Source: Protopterus annectens (Eukaryota > Chordata > Ceratodontiformes > Protopteridae). From it: a DNA stretch of 64,000 nt. The position numbers and the translations under genes are program-made. The stretch spans positions 605,943,636-606,007,635 of the forward strand of contig NC_056748.1 in the NCBI RefSeq assembly GCF_019279795.1. Reading direction: 5' to 3'. The notes below the pieces were generated by a model. It had not been told where the DNA came from and searched no databases. It worked only from the letters and a program-made list of their open reading frames with translations. Positions 46,960-58,368 of the stretch are shown here, piece by piece. The stretch's first letter is position 1; each line of letters opens with the position of its first letter.

Positions 46960-47620
46960 ATGTATAATTTTATATTTTGAAAGTTTTGAACTGAGTTCTT
47001 GGGATATAAAAAAATGTCAATTCTAGAATATGTACCAAATACACAGAAGTAGTAAGAGAAATTTAACAGATCAGAATCTCATACATGAAATGCTTCAAAC
47101 ATATTTAAATTGTATAACCATTTTTTGTAATTTTGCAGATGCTGAAATTTTTGGATTTGTAGAAGTACTAGTTTCAGATTTCTTTAAAATGTAGTTGAAA
47201 TCCCCACATATTATTAATTTTCCCTGCATGTTATTTATGTGAATTCTAGCTTTTTTGATTTCCATCCTTGGAAGTCAATATAAGTTTATCAAATTATTGT
47301 CCAAATTCTTTCATTATATTCTATTATAATTATCATAAATAGACCATCTTGATCTCCCTTTCTAATAATATTTCCAATATAACTGCATTTTCCCTCCAAA
47401 GGATCATTGCTCCTCTTATTTTGGATTTATAAAGTGATAGAGACAGAATTTTGCAATTTGACAATTTAATTTTATCTCTGTTTTGAGGTCTAATGAGGGT
47501 TTCTTGAAAGAAGGCTATCTTTGCTTTATTGACTGAAAGAAATTTGTTTAGATTTGCTTTTTTAGTTTGAATATTCTAACCATTAACATTTAAAAATAGA
47601 ATATTCATATCCATCATGAA
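46960..47620 (-). pseudogene. L1-2 endonuclease
   Basis: From about 47610 down: MNILFLNVNG (L1 ORF2 start block), NIQTKKANLNKFLSVNKAKI, AFFQETLIRPQNRDKIK (QET catalytic Glu), YKSKIRGAMIL, and MQGKLIICGDFNYILKKSE (about 47238-47180; GDFN catalytic block). The series and spacing match L1 AP endonucleases. Stops and indels throughout. Confidence 0.75.
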
Positions 47621-47640
47621 ATGAGTTAACTAGATACTTA

Positions 47641-48735
47641 ATTTTTTAAGTTTAAATACCTCCCGAAAGTCTTTACTATGCAAATTAATCTGTCCTGAAT
47701 TCTTCATTTTCTACAGTTTTCCCCTTTTTTCAAATAAGCAAATATTCTGAGAAGGATTAATGATTTTGAATATTTTTAACTCAGTAGTATGTATATTAAA
47801 CTGTTTTGTAGAATTAATATGTATACAATAAATATAAAATATTTGAATAAATCTATATGATATGCATAGAATCTATTGATTCCTAGTTCATGGTCTTCCT
47901 GGAAATAGGTATGCTAGCATCCCATCTTTTGTATTATTGTTAATGGTATAAATTACATATGGCACAGGTCAGCTTGACTTTTTCTGTATGAATCAACATT
48001 CCAGACCAATGCATTATATTAATTGCATTTTGTTGTGCTTTATTATTAATGGATTTTGATTCATGTACTGTTTTAATTATTTGATTGTTCAACTTTACAA
48101 AAATAAGTCTGCATTTTTTCAATTTACTTCTGACTCAACTTTGTATCATGTCATCTTTCAGTACATGGGCATATAAGCCAGTACTAAGTCATATCTGGAA
48201 TTATTTCATTTTTTTTTATTCTGTCAGTTTCAAATTCAACTTTATTTGAGAGAAGAAGCCATATGCTCTTTGCAAAAGGCAAATATAAGCAAATAAATAA
48301 TACAAGCATGACATCTTATTTTAAATGCAAACAGACTGAGTTAATAGCATTAGGGATAAATGCTAACTGTGATAAATATTTAAAAATAATATTGTAATAG
48401 AAATAATACAAATATAAAGGTAACAGTCCAGTAAATTCACACCCATACCCCTGGCTGTCAGTTTTTTAGATAAAATTAAGAAACAGTTTCAAAATTCTAA
48501 AAATAAAAAGCTTATGTTAAAATGGCAATTCTCAAAGGCCAAAGTAAAAGAAAAAAGACCACATTGGCGAACCACACACACAGTCAAGAACAAGACATGT
48601 TGCTGCAGTATTGACACAAATGTTACTGCAATGTTGTGTTACAAAAGCAGTAGAGTAACTGCCACAATCTCTGTAGCAGTCAGTGCATCATACAAATTCA
48701 TGAAAACACAAAGGCCAGGAAAAAACTCACAGCAG
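47641..48735 (-). pseudogene. Possible L1-2 ORF1 remnant
   Basis: ORF 48122-47940 begins KKCRLIFVKLNNQIIKTVHE and ends in LIHTE. Its layout recalls the HLIFPAKIKLHF region of the ORF1 relic at 30.1 kb, and it sits where ORF1 should precede the ORF2 endonuclease. The similarity is weak. 48210-48735 shows nothing further. Confidence 0.35.
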
Positions 48736-48820
48736 TTCTTTTTCATTCAATATTTTATTGACAATTCAGTAATTACATTATGAGTCAAAACATATTAACA
48801 CATTTGTCATGTATATAAAT

Positions 48821-49450
48821 GGGTTCCCTACGTTAGAACGACAGCTCAAAAGATCGACACTCAAATCACCGACACCAGAAGAATGAAACCTCAAAAACAT
48901 GAAAGTTCACATGCCCGACAAACCACAATCCTGACACTTAACAAAACAAAAAGTTCACTGTTACACACAATGCACACACAACACAAGCACACCAGCAACC
49001 TAAAAACCTACACTACACCTTACACAAAACTATCTATGCACTAACCTTAACCCAAACCCTAACCCTAAGGTCCTACACTACTGCAGACTTACCTTACTCA
49101 CACCCTAACCCTAAGTCCCTCACTATCGCACACTTACCTTACCCGCACCCTAACCCTAAGTCCCTCACTATTGCACACTTACCCGCACCCTAACCCTAAC
49201 TCCCTCACTATCACACACTTATATTACCTGCCTCTAACCCTAAGTCCCTCACTATTGCACACTTACCTTACCCGCACCCTAACCATAACTCCCTCACTAT
49301 TGCACACTTACCAGGTCACACTCACAAGTTATCCCAGTCGGTGTTTTCGCTGTTGGGATTATCATTTGTTAGTCATCTGCTTCATCGGTCTTCTGGTGTC
49401 CGTGTTTTGTGTGTCGATCTTCCGAGCTGTCTGTCTAACATAGGGAACCC
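48821..49450. mobile_element. 630-bp TIR element with 8-bp target duplication
   Basis: Perfect 10-bp tips gggttcccta/tagggaaccc extend to about 70 bp of imperfect TIR (shared words: gacagctc, gatcgacac, gacaccagaag). Flanked by the direct repeat atataaat (48813-48820 and 49451-49458). An 8-bp duplication is typical of hAT (and P) superfamilies. No transposase. The interior is a C-rich tandem repeat. Confidence 0.85.
49040..49312. repeat. 45-bp tandem repeat with telomere-like blocks
   Basis: About five variant units containing accctaaccctaagtccctc, then actattgcacacttacc, some shortened. Each unit carries two or three ccctaa hexamers, the vertebrate telomere word, embedded in unrelated sequence. 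It is wholly internal to the TIR element. Confidence 0.85.
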
Positions 49451-50170
49451 ATATAAATATACTAATACTTTATTAACTCTTTATACTATATACAAACCAT
49501 GAATACCATACAGATACATACAATGCTTTTCAGACAAATTAATAGTAATTAGAGTCACATGTCTCTTAGTTGTTGAATTTTTGCCCAGAGTTTGCAGACA
49601 ATAGATGATTTTAATCTTTGTTTTTATTTCTATCTCCTTAGTAGACACATTTTTAACAGTAAGATGAATTCTTCAGATTGTGGAAAGACCTTTGATTTCC
49701 AGTTTACTTGTAATGATCTTTCTTGTACAGCTAATTGAGTCCATAGAAGATAATATTGATCTTTTTTTCAAAGTGTTTGGTGTTGGAAAGTTGAAGAAAA
49801 TCAAATCAAAATCAAAAGTTTATATTGTTGTAAAAAATATTAACTTTTTGCCAGTATGGTAACAAATAGGGACTATCATACATAAAATGGGACCAATCTA
49901 CTTTAGATTTCTTGTTACACCTCAAACAACAAACATTGTTAGATTTACACATTTTTGCTGAAATATTTGGTGCATAAAATGATATAATTAAACATCTCCA
50001 TGTAAATGTCATCCATGTATGAACTGGAGAAGTACTACCTACTGATTTTAACATTAAAAATGTATCATTATTGGATAATGCATCAGCTCTATATTGTTAT
50101 AAATCTTTCCATAGATTATGATTTACATTTTCTTTTGTTGTATCAAAATACAAATATAAATTAGAAAGAA

Positions 50171-50349
50171 TATAAGAATGTTTTATTATAATATACAGTT
50201 TGACATAAATAGTTTATCAAGTTAGATACATCATTCTTATTTAATTAAAAATAAATAGAAAAACTGCAAAGTTGAGACTCCAGTTCAATAGTATATCCAG
50301 ACTATCCAAATGTCTTCAAACTCCAAAGAATAAAACCAGAGATCTAGGT
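50171..50349. other. No recognisable feature
   Basis: AT-rich junction between L1-3 and the 3' terminal part of PLE-3. Confidence 0.4.
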
Positions 50350-50374
50350 TCCACTATAACGCAGCTTTAATGGT

Positions 50375-50412
50375 ACACAAGCGCTTTCGCAAAGTTGCTT
50401 CTTCAGGTGTAT
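50375..50412 (-). repeat. PLE-3 terminal motif, hammerhead-like
   Basis: Minus strand: acctgaagaagcaactttgc then gaaagcgc. CTGAAGA, a GCA-TGC hairpin, then GAAA. It lies about 190 bp past the end of the PLE-3 coding region. Confidence 0.6.
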
Positions 50413-50587
50413 AACATTCATTAAAAAGACACACCTTATATAGTCTTGATGTCAGTCACATGACTCTAATATACAAAATTTAAAAACATATACACATAAA
50501 TGCAAGAATATATTTAAACTTATATATTCATACTTTCATTTAAAAGCAACCTAAAACATATAAATTACATAATAAAACAAGTGCATT

Positions 50588-51150
50588 TTATCTATTTAAA
50601 GGTCTTTTCTTCAAAATAGGTTTCATGGGGACAGAATCATTCAAGCCATGCCCTGAATTAGCCCTTAACCTAACAATCCAATTGGCTTCCTTCTCTTCAG
50701 TCCTAGCTTTGATATTACCCCCTCTTGTGCCAGTATATGTTCTCCCTAAGACAGCAAATTTAAATACATGTAGTTCATTAGTGGCTACTACGTGCTGAGC
50801 TAGTGCATTAAAATTACTTTTTTTCTTTATATGGTACATATGCTCTCTAATTCTATCCTTCAGAGGATGATCTGTCTTCCCTACATAGAATTTATTGCAT
50901 ATCTGACATGTAGCTAAATAAACTACATGTGATATATCACATCTTGCGCTGACTCTCAGTTCAAAGATCTCCCCTGTATCAGGGTATTTAAATTGTATTT
51001 CTTCAGATATATAACTGCAAAAATGGCACCTTCCACATGGTGTAGTCCCCTTTTCCTTTGCCTTATCCCTTAATTCTCTATCAATACATAACCTTCTCTT
51101 TAGGCACTTCTTATTTTTAAAAGAAAACTGCGGTTTGATTCCTACTAACT
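50588..51150 (-). pseudogene. PLE-3 Cys-rich linker and GIY-YIG endonuclease
   Basis: Frame continues from KPQFSFKNKKCLKRRLCIDR (about 51140) through the Cys cluster TPCGRCHFCSYI (near 51040), YPDTGEIFELRVSARC, and the signature VVYLATCQICNKFYVGKTDH followed by PLKDRIREH (50937-50838). The YVGKT core, the Arg and the EH pair are all canonical, so the catalytic site is intact. The C-terminus is EEKEANWIVRLRANSGHGLN. Separated from the RT by a 1-nt frame change near 51150. Confidence 0.87.
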
Positions 51151-52850
51151 CTTAATTTGACTATCTGTGGTTAGTATATTCCAATGTTTATTTATGATGT
51201 TAGTGTACCTCTTTACATCTCTAGAATAACTTAAGCACATTCTTAAGCTATTATTACCTAAATTTTCCTTTTTATTTCCAAGTTTCCTTGAGAAATATGG
51301 TTTAGCTTTAGTTTCCCTTGATCTTCCAACTTCTTCCATATTCTTCTGCACCATTTCCTTGTCATAACCTCTTTCTAATAATTCTTTCCTTGTCAACTCT
51401 ATTTGTTTTACATAATCCTCTGTCTTTACACTCAGTCTTGAAGCTCTTAAAAATTGATTTTGTGCTACATTTCTAAATACAAAGTTGGGATGCATACTAA
51501 TTCTACTTAATAGCTTATTTGCATGACAAGCCTTTCTGTACATCCTTGTGCTTATTTTACCCCTGCTGTCCTTCTCTACATATACGTCCAAAAAGCTGAT
51601 ACCTAACTGGGAGTAATTCGTAGTAAATTTAAGGAACTCTGTGGAATTATTAATACAATCTAAAAATTCATTTAACTGTTGTACAGTCCCTCTCCATAAA
51701 AGAAAGAGATCATCCACAAATCTCCTATAAAACATAATCATATTATCATATTTTCCCCCTATAATATTTTCCATTTCCCATTTGGACATGACAACATTGG
51801 CATAACTATTAGCACAAGGAGTACCCATTGCAACCCCATTCTTCTGCCAATAAATTTTCTCTCTGAACGCAAAGATGTTGTTTTCAAGAATGAGTTTCAA
51901 AAACCTCTGTATTAACTCTATTTTCCTACTTCCATATTCCCCACTCACTTCTAATAAATATTTCACATTGCTAAAGCCAATTCCATTTGGTATGACTGTA
52001 AATAATGACACAACATCCCTCGTAACAAAAAAAAAAATATTGTTCTAACACACATCTCTCATTGGTAAATTCAAATAAATCCCTAAGAAAGTGCTCAATA
52101 TCTTTCAAAATGTACTTGGATTTATAAATCAAATTCTTCAAATTTCTCTCAATAAAAATAGATGCTGGCTCGGTGCACCAATTTCTTCCGGCCACTATCG
52201 GCCTCATTGGGGGCCTAGTAGAACATTTATGAAGTTTTAGTAAGCCCTGAATTTTAGGAATAGTAGAATCTGAAATCAATAAATACTTAGCCAAATCATT
52301 ATCACAAAGCTCAAGTTCTTCTAAGCATCTAATTTCTCTTTCAACATTTAAAGTTATAGTTCTGACTTGAGTAGATGTAATCAGTTGATAAAAAAACTGT
52401 GTTATCTAACATTTCAAACATAAGACTGTTATAATCTATTCTATTCATCACAACAGTTTGCCCTCCTTTATCTGCTGGTCTAATTACTATGGAATCATTA
52501 TTTTCTAAGTCATGCATTGCTTTAAACTCCTCTTTACTTAAATTATGCCATTTTCTGTTTTCTCTAATTTGTTTTTGCTCATGGAACACTTTATAAATAT
52601 CAGATATACATATTTGCTCAAAGGCATTAATTAAAGTGTTCTGTTTAGGTATAAAGAGACTTGGTTTCTTAAAGCTAATATCATGGATGCCTTGACCATC
52701 ATTAAATAATGCTTTTAGCGTCAAATTACGAGTAAACATTTTCACATCAAAAATAATTTCAGCAATGTTCATCTCCATAGCTGGTATAAACAAAAGCCCT
52801 TTTTCTAAAACACTGGACTCAAATTTATTTAGATTATAGTTCGATAAATT
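51145..52850 (-). pseudogene. PLE-3 reverse transcriptase
   Basis: Pieces 52850-52341, 52370-51971 and 52011-51145. Motifs: SSVLEKGLLFIPAMEMN; NLSKEEFKAMHDLENN then DSIVIRPADKGGQTVVMN (the block that is amplified in PLE-2, here single); QGLLKLHKCSTRPPMRPIVA; RDVVSLFTVIPN with the first catalytic Asp; GVAMGTPCANSYANVVMSKW; FYRRFVDDLFLLW with the catalytic DD; LGISFLDVYVEKD. The breaks near 52020 (A11 tract) and 52390 (A7 tract) look like slippage. All catalytic residues are kept. Confidence 0.88.
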
Positions 52851-52855
52851 AACTA

Positions 52856-54001
52856 TTAATGTCTTACTTGTTGAAATGCTTTCTTGATTGTATATGGACT
52901 CACAGCTCCTTCTTCGAGTTTTCTCTTGTTCCTTACCATACTTCTCCCTCTCTGTTGTCGTCTCGACTGACCTCTCCCATTTCTGCTTGACAATCTCTCT
53001 CTTATCAGTAGAGGAAAGTTCAAACCCAAAGGGCCATTTCCCTTCAAAAAAGACTCTCTATTACTTGAGGCATAGTTAGTCGGAGTCTCAATTTCGGCTT
53101 CACGATGCACATCCACATTCACCTGAATTGTCTTCCTTCTCGCTCCCATATTTGGCGTCGTTTGCAGATTCAAGATATTGGACATCATCTCGTTCATGCA
53201 ACCATAATCACAACCATGCCCATCCACTTCTGTCTGCCCAATCGATGTGTCTACATGAATTATAGACTGTGAGGAGGAAATGTAGTTGTTTGAAGTCTGA
53301 GTTACAGAATCAGAGTTCTTTATAGAAGGAGGATCGCTTTCATTTGAGTCATGTGGCCAAATGAAGATGTGACCCAATGAAAAATCTTTCCGATCTCTGC
53401 AAAGTTTCTTTAATTTAATTTGCAGTAATTTTCTAGCATATGCAGACAAATTGTCAACTGTATCAGTCATTGGTTTCACTAATGCTTTTGCTTCTTCTCT
53501 TCTACCCGCCGTAACCAGTAGCCTTAGATAACCCAAACTAGTATTAATGTTAAGTTGTTGCCATCAACTTAACAGAATCAAATCACAGTCAATTTGAGCA
53601 GGCATTTTAAGCACCCTAAGGCCATGAGGTATAACATTGTCGGCTATACAAGCTTCTAGATGGAATTTTTCATATTGCACCTGCTTCAGTTTGAAGAAAT
53701 CTTTTTCTAATGAGAGTAATTCACTTCTCATTGCCAAATAATCAACATTTGAAAATTCCACCCCTTCTATGTCTAAATTATTCTTAAATAATGGATTCTC
53801 TTCTTCGCTCACCTTAGATAGAAAAAAGTCCACAGTGGTTTCAGTCCATTTCACTTTCAAAACTGGTGTGTATTCAAGTTCAATATTCTCGATTCCTGAA
53901 GCCATATCCCTAGTAATATTGGGTAAATAGCCAAAAAAGTCTATATACCAACTCCAAGATCGCACTTCAGTGCAGAAAACGGAAATTCTCCCTTTCTGCA
54001 C
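52856..54001 (-). pseudogene. PLE-3 N-terminal region, one in-frame stop
   Basis: ORFs 54001-53564 and 53536-52856 are in the same frame, separated only by a TGA at 53566-53564 and nine codons. The first half is acidic with helix-forming LLSLEKDFFKLKQVQYEKFH. The second has SAYARKLLQIKLKKLC, a Ser/Thr-rich middle, and a strongly basic RNGRGQSRRQQRGRSMVRNK (likely nucleic-acid binding or nuclear targeting). Ends with AFQQVRH, where a 1-nt shift joins the RT frame. No named domain is recognised. Confidence 0.72.
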
Positions 54002-54028
54002 TGAATGGCGCCATTACGATTAACCTTC

Positions 54029-54096
54029 AAACTCTTGAAATGTTGATCATATGGTGTCGTCCATATGACATTCGACATTTCAAGTGTTCAGAGTTT
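54029..54096. repeat. Imperfect hairpin upstream of PLE-3
   Basis: aaactc, ttgaaatgttgatcatatgg, loop tgtcgt, ccatatgacattcgacattt, then caagtgttcagagttt. About 26 pairs with a 6-nt bulge. May be a PLE-3 5' element or a MITE relic; similar gaaatgt-gaattt words occur in the TIRs at 40.0 kb. Confidence 0.6.
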
Positions 54097-54099
54097 TAA

Positions 54100-55025
54100 T
54101 AGGAACCCGAAATATACTGTGCTTATTGAACAAATTATGAAAAATATTTTGAGGAGGGGGCTGTGTACAAGATATTGAAAACAATGAGTAATCTTGAGTA
54201 TTAAATCATTACTTTGAGGGAAAGTTCAAATATTATACTTTCACTGTTAACTCATGAAGTAAAACTACAAGTACTCATGCAACACAAGATGAGGAGGAGG
54301 CATGACTGCAACAAAAATTTTAATTTGTGAATAAGGGGCATTGCCTGACAGATTTGTGTCATATTTTCATGTAACAGATAAAGAGGTGCAATGGTCTAAA
54401 TCTAACAACAGAATTGCAAAATGCACTTGAATAAAACTTGAATAAAACTGATTTTAAATACTTATTTATATAGCCAAGAAAATCATATTAAAGAAGGAAC
54501 ATAAAAATATAGTACAGGAAGTGTGTGTAATTATATTAAAATTACTGATAAAATTATTTATTCAGTATAGCTAAAGTGTATGTAACATACATTTGTGCTG
54601 ATTGTAAAACTACAGAGTGACATATGGTGCCTCCTGAGATGGTAAAGTCTTTTATCTTGATAAAAACAGAGCACGCTACATTTCAGACATTCAGCTGAAG
54701 CAGTTGAAAGTTGTGAGGTTTTTTTTTTCAGATTGTGACAAATGTCCTCTGGACAGTGCTTTCTCTAGAGTTTGAAGAATAGTAATGCAAATCAGCTGCT
54801 GAATTTGGTTTACTCATATGACTTAATTTCATTTTTATTTATTTTTTTCTAAGTAGAGGAATTTGCAAGGTTCTGCCTTATGTTAGAGGCTGGAATTACA
54901 ACAATTAATTAACACTATATAGTCATTATATTAGAATGTTTAAATATCTTTGAGTTGCTTTCAGCTGGTTTTATAAGTTCATAGAAGTACTTGTTTGCCT
55001 GAAAGCGTGTCACCTTTTCTTTGTT
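54100..55025. other. No recognisable feature
   Basis: AT-rich, no open frame of note. Confidence 0.45.
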
Positions 55026-55029
55026 TTAT

Positions 55030-55640
55030 GAAGTGCAGGTTCATTGGTTCACAGGTTTATACAAAGTTTATGGCTGGAGGGCAATCAAGAATCTTAGCTA
55101 TCTCATCCATGTAGTCATAATGGTAAATCGGTTTGCTTTGGACAGAAAACCATTCCCTTCAATGCCAGTCATAAATTTACAGTTGCACATTGCTGAGACT
55201 GGCTTTGAATGTTGCCAGGAAGGGACTTTGTTTGATGTACAGAGATAGTCTGTTCCAAAGGTGGGGAATACATTGGTTAAGAAATGTATTGTGGCATCAT
55301 GTGTTGTTAATCTTACAGTGGAAGTACAGGTCTTTGGATTGTGTGTTTTTATAACATTTGTTCTGTGAAGGTGGAGAAAGTTTAATACAGCATGGGTTCT
55401 TCTTTGTGTGATACCCTTAAGCATATGTTGCCTCTAAAGAGCCTTTGTGAGACAATACAGAGAGACAGTGATTTTAATATGTTAGGATGGATTAAATGGC
55501 TTAAACTGAAGATAATTTTAGCTCAGATTCTTAAGGTCCTTCAAGTTGTAGAATGTGCCTAGATAGATTAAATGATGATGAATTTAATAATGGAGTACAG
55601 AGAGACAACGACATCCTTTGATTTAGATGAGATATAGTAA
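55030..55640 (-). pseudogene. Old CR1-like LINE 3' remnant
   Basis: Plus-strand words tctgttccaaaggtggggaat and gtacagagagacaacgacat then cctttgatttagatga (55593-55630) parallel the antisense of CR1-C (attttgttccacagcatagg; gtacagggggacgatgacct, cccttgatctagatg). Hence it is the distal ORF2 of a CR1-like element in reverse orientation, much more decayed than copies A-D. Confidence 0.55.
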
Positions 55641-55724
55641 TCAGGTAATCTGTGTGAGGCAGCTATGTTATATCTCAGTACAGATGTTCAAATGTTCATC
55701 TGGCTGAACATCTCAATGTCTGAA

Positions 55725-56045
55725 AGTTTATATTAGCAAATACACTGTACATTCGCTAATATAAATTTGAAGAACTGTACAGAGATTGCGGTACAGTGCG
55801 GTTTGGAAAATGCATCCCTTTCCACACTGTAGCGCAATCTTGGAGTTGGAATTTATAGTTAGCAGTGGGTGTGGGGCGCAGCCCTCCATGTGGGGGGTGC
55901 AGGGGGGTTTGCCCCCCTGCAAAACCTTGATGTTAGGTATAGGAGTTTACTTTATGTTAGCTCCTATATGGACATCACGTGATGTTTTCAAAAATAACGT
56001 TGAATCTGCTGAATTCGATCAGTGGATTCGACATTGTAACTTGTT
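55725..56045 (+). mobile_element. MITE-like element with G-rich core
   Basis: The core at 55815-55905 (cactgtagcgcaatcttgga, then gttggaat, then gtgggtgtggggcgcagcc) closely follows the core at 37736-37800. A hairpin (tattagcaaatacactg / attcgctaatata) sits at 55732-55766. The ends are poorly defined. Confidence 0.5.
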
Positions 56046-56080
56046 CTATTTTTTGACTTTCAAGGTTTCCTTTCAATATG

Positions 56081-56084
<4 letters not shown>

Positions 56085-56149
<65 letters not shown>
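56085..56149. repeat. (TA)n microsatellite
   Basis: Pure TA run of about 65 bp. Confidence 0.96.
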
Positions 56150-56152
<3 letters not shown>

Positions 56153-56269
56153 TTACTTACTAAGCAGATGGACCACACAGAACTGTTTTGGTAAAGTTGC
56201 AAAATGTTTTATTTACTGTCAGTAAACATCTACATGTCTTAAACAGGTCTATGTGGTCTATGTCAGAAC

Positions 56270-56475
56270 AACGAAAAATCAAACTGTCAAACACTCATGA
56301 GCTAATACTCAAGAACTCAAAATCGCTATTGGGGGCTGCACCCCCCCACACCCCCCACTAAATATATATTCTTACTCAGGGATCGCACTGCAGTGAGGAA
56401 AGGGCAAATATTCCAATTTTCACTGTACTGCTCATGTGAGTGCTTGATACAGACTTCCTTGATTCTTTTTGAGGT
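56270..56475. mobile_element. MITE-like element, inverse copy
   Basis: Ends gaaaaatcaaactgtcaaac then actcatgagc (left) and gctcatgtgagtgcttgata then gattctttttg (right) are inverted. The core reads gggggctgcacccccccaca, then ggatcgcactgcagtgagga, the minus-strand version of the 37.7-kb core. Same family as 37624-37868. Confidence 0.65.
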
Positions 56476-56479
56476 ATTT

Positions 56480-58130
56480 GTGAGCATATTGGGACCTACT
56501 CATTATGGTTATTCTAATTTTTATTTGGGATTTAGTGGAAAGGTAATGGCAAGGGACAGAGTGAAGGTACATTGTGTCAGTGGTCACAGTCTTAGGGTCA
56601 CCTGACCATTCAGAGCTGAGTTCTTGGCCAAAGCTCTTAGATTACCAGAGATGTGAACAGAGGCTGCAAGAATGAGCATGTGTTTACAGGTGGTAGGAAA
56701 GAGCTTTCCGTACAAGGTCACTGGTGGACTCAAGGAGAGCTGTAGCACAGAGATGCTGCTAACCCAGATCAGGAGAAACTACCTGAGGTCATCTAAGTAT
56801 CTTAAAAAGATGCCACCTAGGTCAGAATCACTGTGAACCTGGTCCAGCTGAAGGAGGCCTTACAGCAGATGCAAGACATGATAGATGAAGTATATCTTTC
56901 AATCTCAGAGATTTCTTGGGGAGGCTTGAGGATAACCAGTGATTAGCTAGAATTATACTTAAGAAAAGTATATTTGGTCCACCTTGCTTAGTGTTCTCCC
57001 ATGATCCCGTCCCAACATTTACCAGAAAAAACAGAATGATACTAAAGTCAACTGAGTGAAGCAAAGTATGTTTATTGTGAAGAATGTTCAGATGGTGTCT
57101 AGTAGGTTTGCTTTGATGGCATGGAAGAAAACACTGCCCTTGTGTAGTGTAGCACCAACATAAATTGGAAGAACTCCCTTTTGAGCTTTTGAAACCTTCT
57201 TGTAGTTGTTTATCTGGAATTTTATTTATGTAATTAGTACTTTGTGACCGTGTAAGCATGCTAGGTGAATTAAGTAACTTCTCTTAAGCACAATCTGGAA
57301 GATATTAAGAAAATAAGAAAAACAATCTAAATTAGCAAATAAAGTCTGAGATGCAACAACCAAGATGTAGAAAAGTGCAGCTGTTATAGAATGAACTGGA
57401 ATATAGTGTTATAACAATAAGATGTCAAAGCATTGAATATGTAGTAGGATCAGTTCAAGTTTAAAAAAAAAGTCTTTGGCAAGATATGAATCTTATGTTT
57501 GTGCAGTAGGCGTGATTTTATTGCAATAGTAATAATAATGACAGGTTGCCAAACATAAAAGGGAGTGTCAATATTCAGTAATACAAGATTACAATGGAAT
57601 GATTGTATTTGCTGAAATTTGCACAAGATTGTACTACATTTAGTACAGGGGTACAGTGACTGGAAGAACAGAACTGCGTATTTAAACTGACAAGAGTGGG
57701 TACAATAATATTGGAGTTAGGTAGGGATGAGAGATATTTATTCACTCGAACTTGGGTACTGTTTATAAGGTAACTGTTGTACTTACTATTCTTGTGAGAA
57801 TGCTTAGTTCCATTTACATGTTTTAAGAATACTCAGGAACAATACATGGATCTATTTAATGACCCAGGATTACTTTGAGAAAACCCATCTAATGTGGTTT
57901 CACATATTGCAAACCAGCACTCTGCATTATACTTTTCTATAAACAATAAAAGTCAACATATTTAGAAATGATTACTATTAACAGGAATGCAACATGTGGG
58001 CCTAAATCATGTGGTTCTCTAAGTTAGAAATGTACAACCCAATATAATTAAGTCCTATAAAAATGTATTTGACACACCAGATGGTTGGTTACCAGTAGCT
58101 CTGCACATGCTGGACTTTCCCTAGATCTAT
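56480..58130. other. No recognisable feature
   Basis: A 143-codon frame at 57259-56828 (-) lacks any motif that I recognise. Composition is less AT-rich around 56500-56900. Nothing supports a gene. Confidence 0.4.
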
Positions 58131-58131
58131 T

Positions 58132-58205
58132 TTTGCTTATTTATTTATTCATTTGTTAACTAAGTCACTGGAGTAGTCCAGAGACCCTTTTCAGCCATGA
58201 TCCAG
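58132..58205 (-). repeat. LINE tail of the (AAAT)n family
   Basis: Plus strand tatttatttattcatttgtt, then agtccagagacccttttcag then ccatgatcc, the reverse of the 43.2-kb tail region (gccc..gaaaa, later aacaaat and aaataaat). Short, old copy. Confidence 0.45.
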
Positions 58206-58235
58206 GCAGTGAGGCCTATGCAAAGGATACAGATA

Positions 58236-58330
58236 CACATAGCAGCGCAGTTGTTTAGCATTTAAAATATTTGTTTCACAACACCAAGGTCTTAGGTTCA
58301 GTTTTGAAACCTGATTGGTATCTGTATGAC
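58236..58330 (+). mobile_element. SINE head, tRNA-like
   Basis: agcagcgcagttgtttagca (A-box region, 58241-58260), then cacaacaccaaggtct, and B-box-like ggttcagtttt (58295-58305), with proper spacing. The body beyond is unclear, since recombinase-like coding sequence starts near 58369. Confidence 0.5.
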
Positions 58331-58368
58331 TTCTACTTGGTGGCAACAACATAACCAGCACCCATTCA

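Larger units (their letters stand above)
42435..47640 (-). mobile_element. L1-2: L1-like LINE broken by two insertions
   Basis: ORF2 pieces read down the minus strand: endonuclease (47620-46960), RT (44890-43250), post-RT region (42830-42440). They are separated by CR1-D (44905-46935, plus) and a LINE 3' end (42840-43249, plus). CR1-C abuts the low end. Many stops. A different and more AT-rich lineage than L1-1. Confidence 0.75.
48738..50170 (-). mobile_element. L1-3: L1-like 3' fragment
   Basis: The low end reads, on the minus strand, gtcaataaaatattgaatga and aaaag (48765-48738), an A-rich LINE end. ORF 50054-49812 includes NVCCLRCNKKSKVDWSHFMY and LPYWQKVNIF, the C-x2-C...H and pYW pattern of the L1 ORF2 C-terminus. 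A 630-bp TIR element (48821-49450) is inserted in the 3' UTR. Confidence 0.65.
50350..54096 (-). mobile_element. PLE-3: nearly complete Penelope-like element
   Basis: Minus-strand order: N-terminal region (54001-52856), RT (52850-51150), linker and GIY-YIG endonuclease (51145-50588), then 3' UTR with a terminal motif (50410-50375). Length is that of a full PLE. Damage consists of one in-frame stop and about four frame changes, two of them in A-runs, so it is the youngest-looking autonomous element here. A hairpin lies just 5' of the coding start (54029-54096). Confidence 0.88.

Noticed and set aside
49040..49312. True telomere or chromosome end
   Set aside because: ccctaa words are embedded in a 45-bp unit inside a TIR element with its own target duplication, and the sequence continues normally on both sides.
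56828..57259. 143-codon minus-strand ORF as a host gene
   Set aside because: No start context, domain, splice-like structure or neighbouring exon could be recognised; length is compatible with chance in 64 kb.
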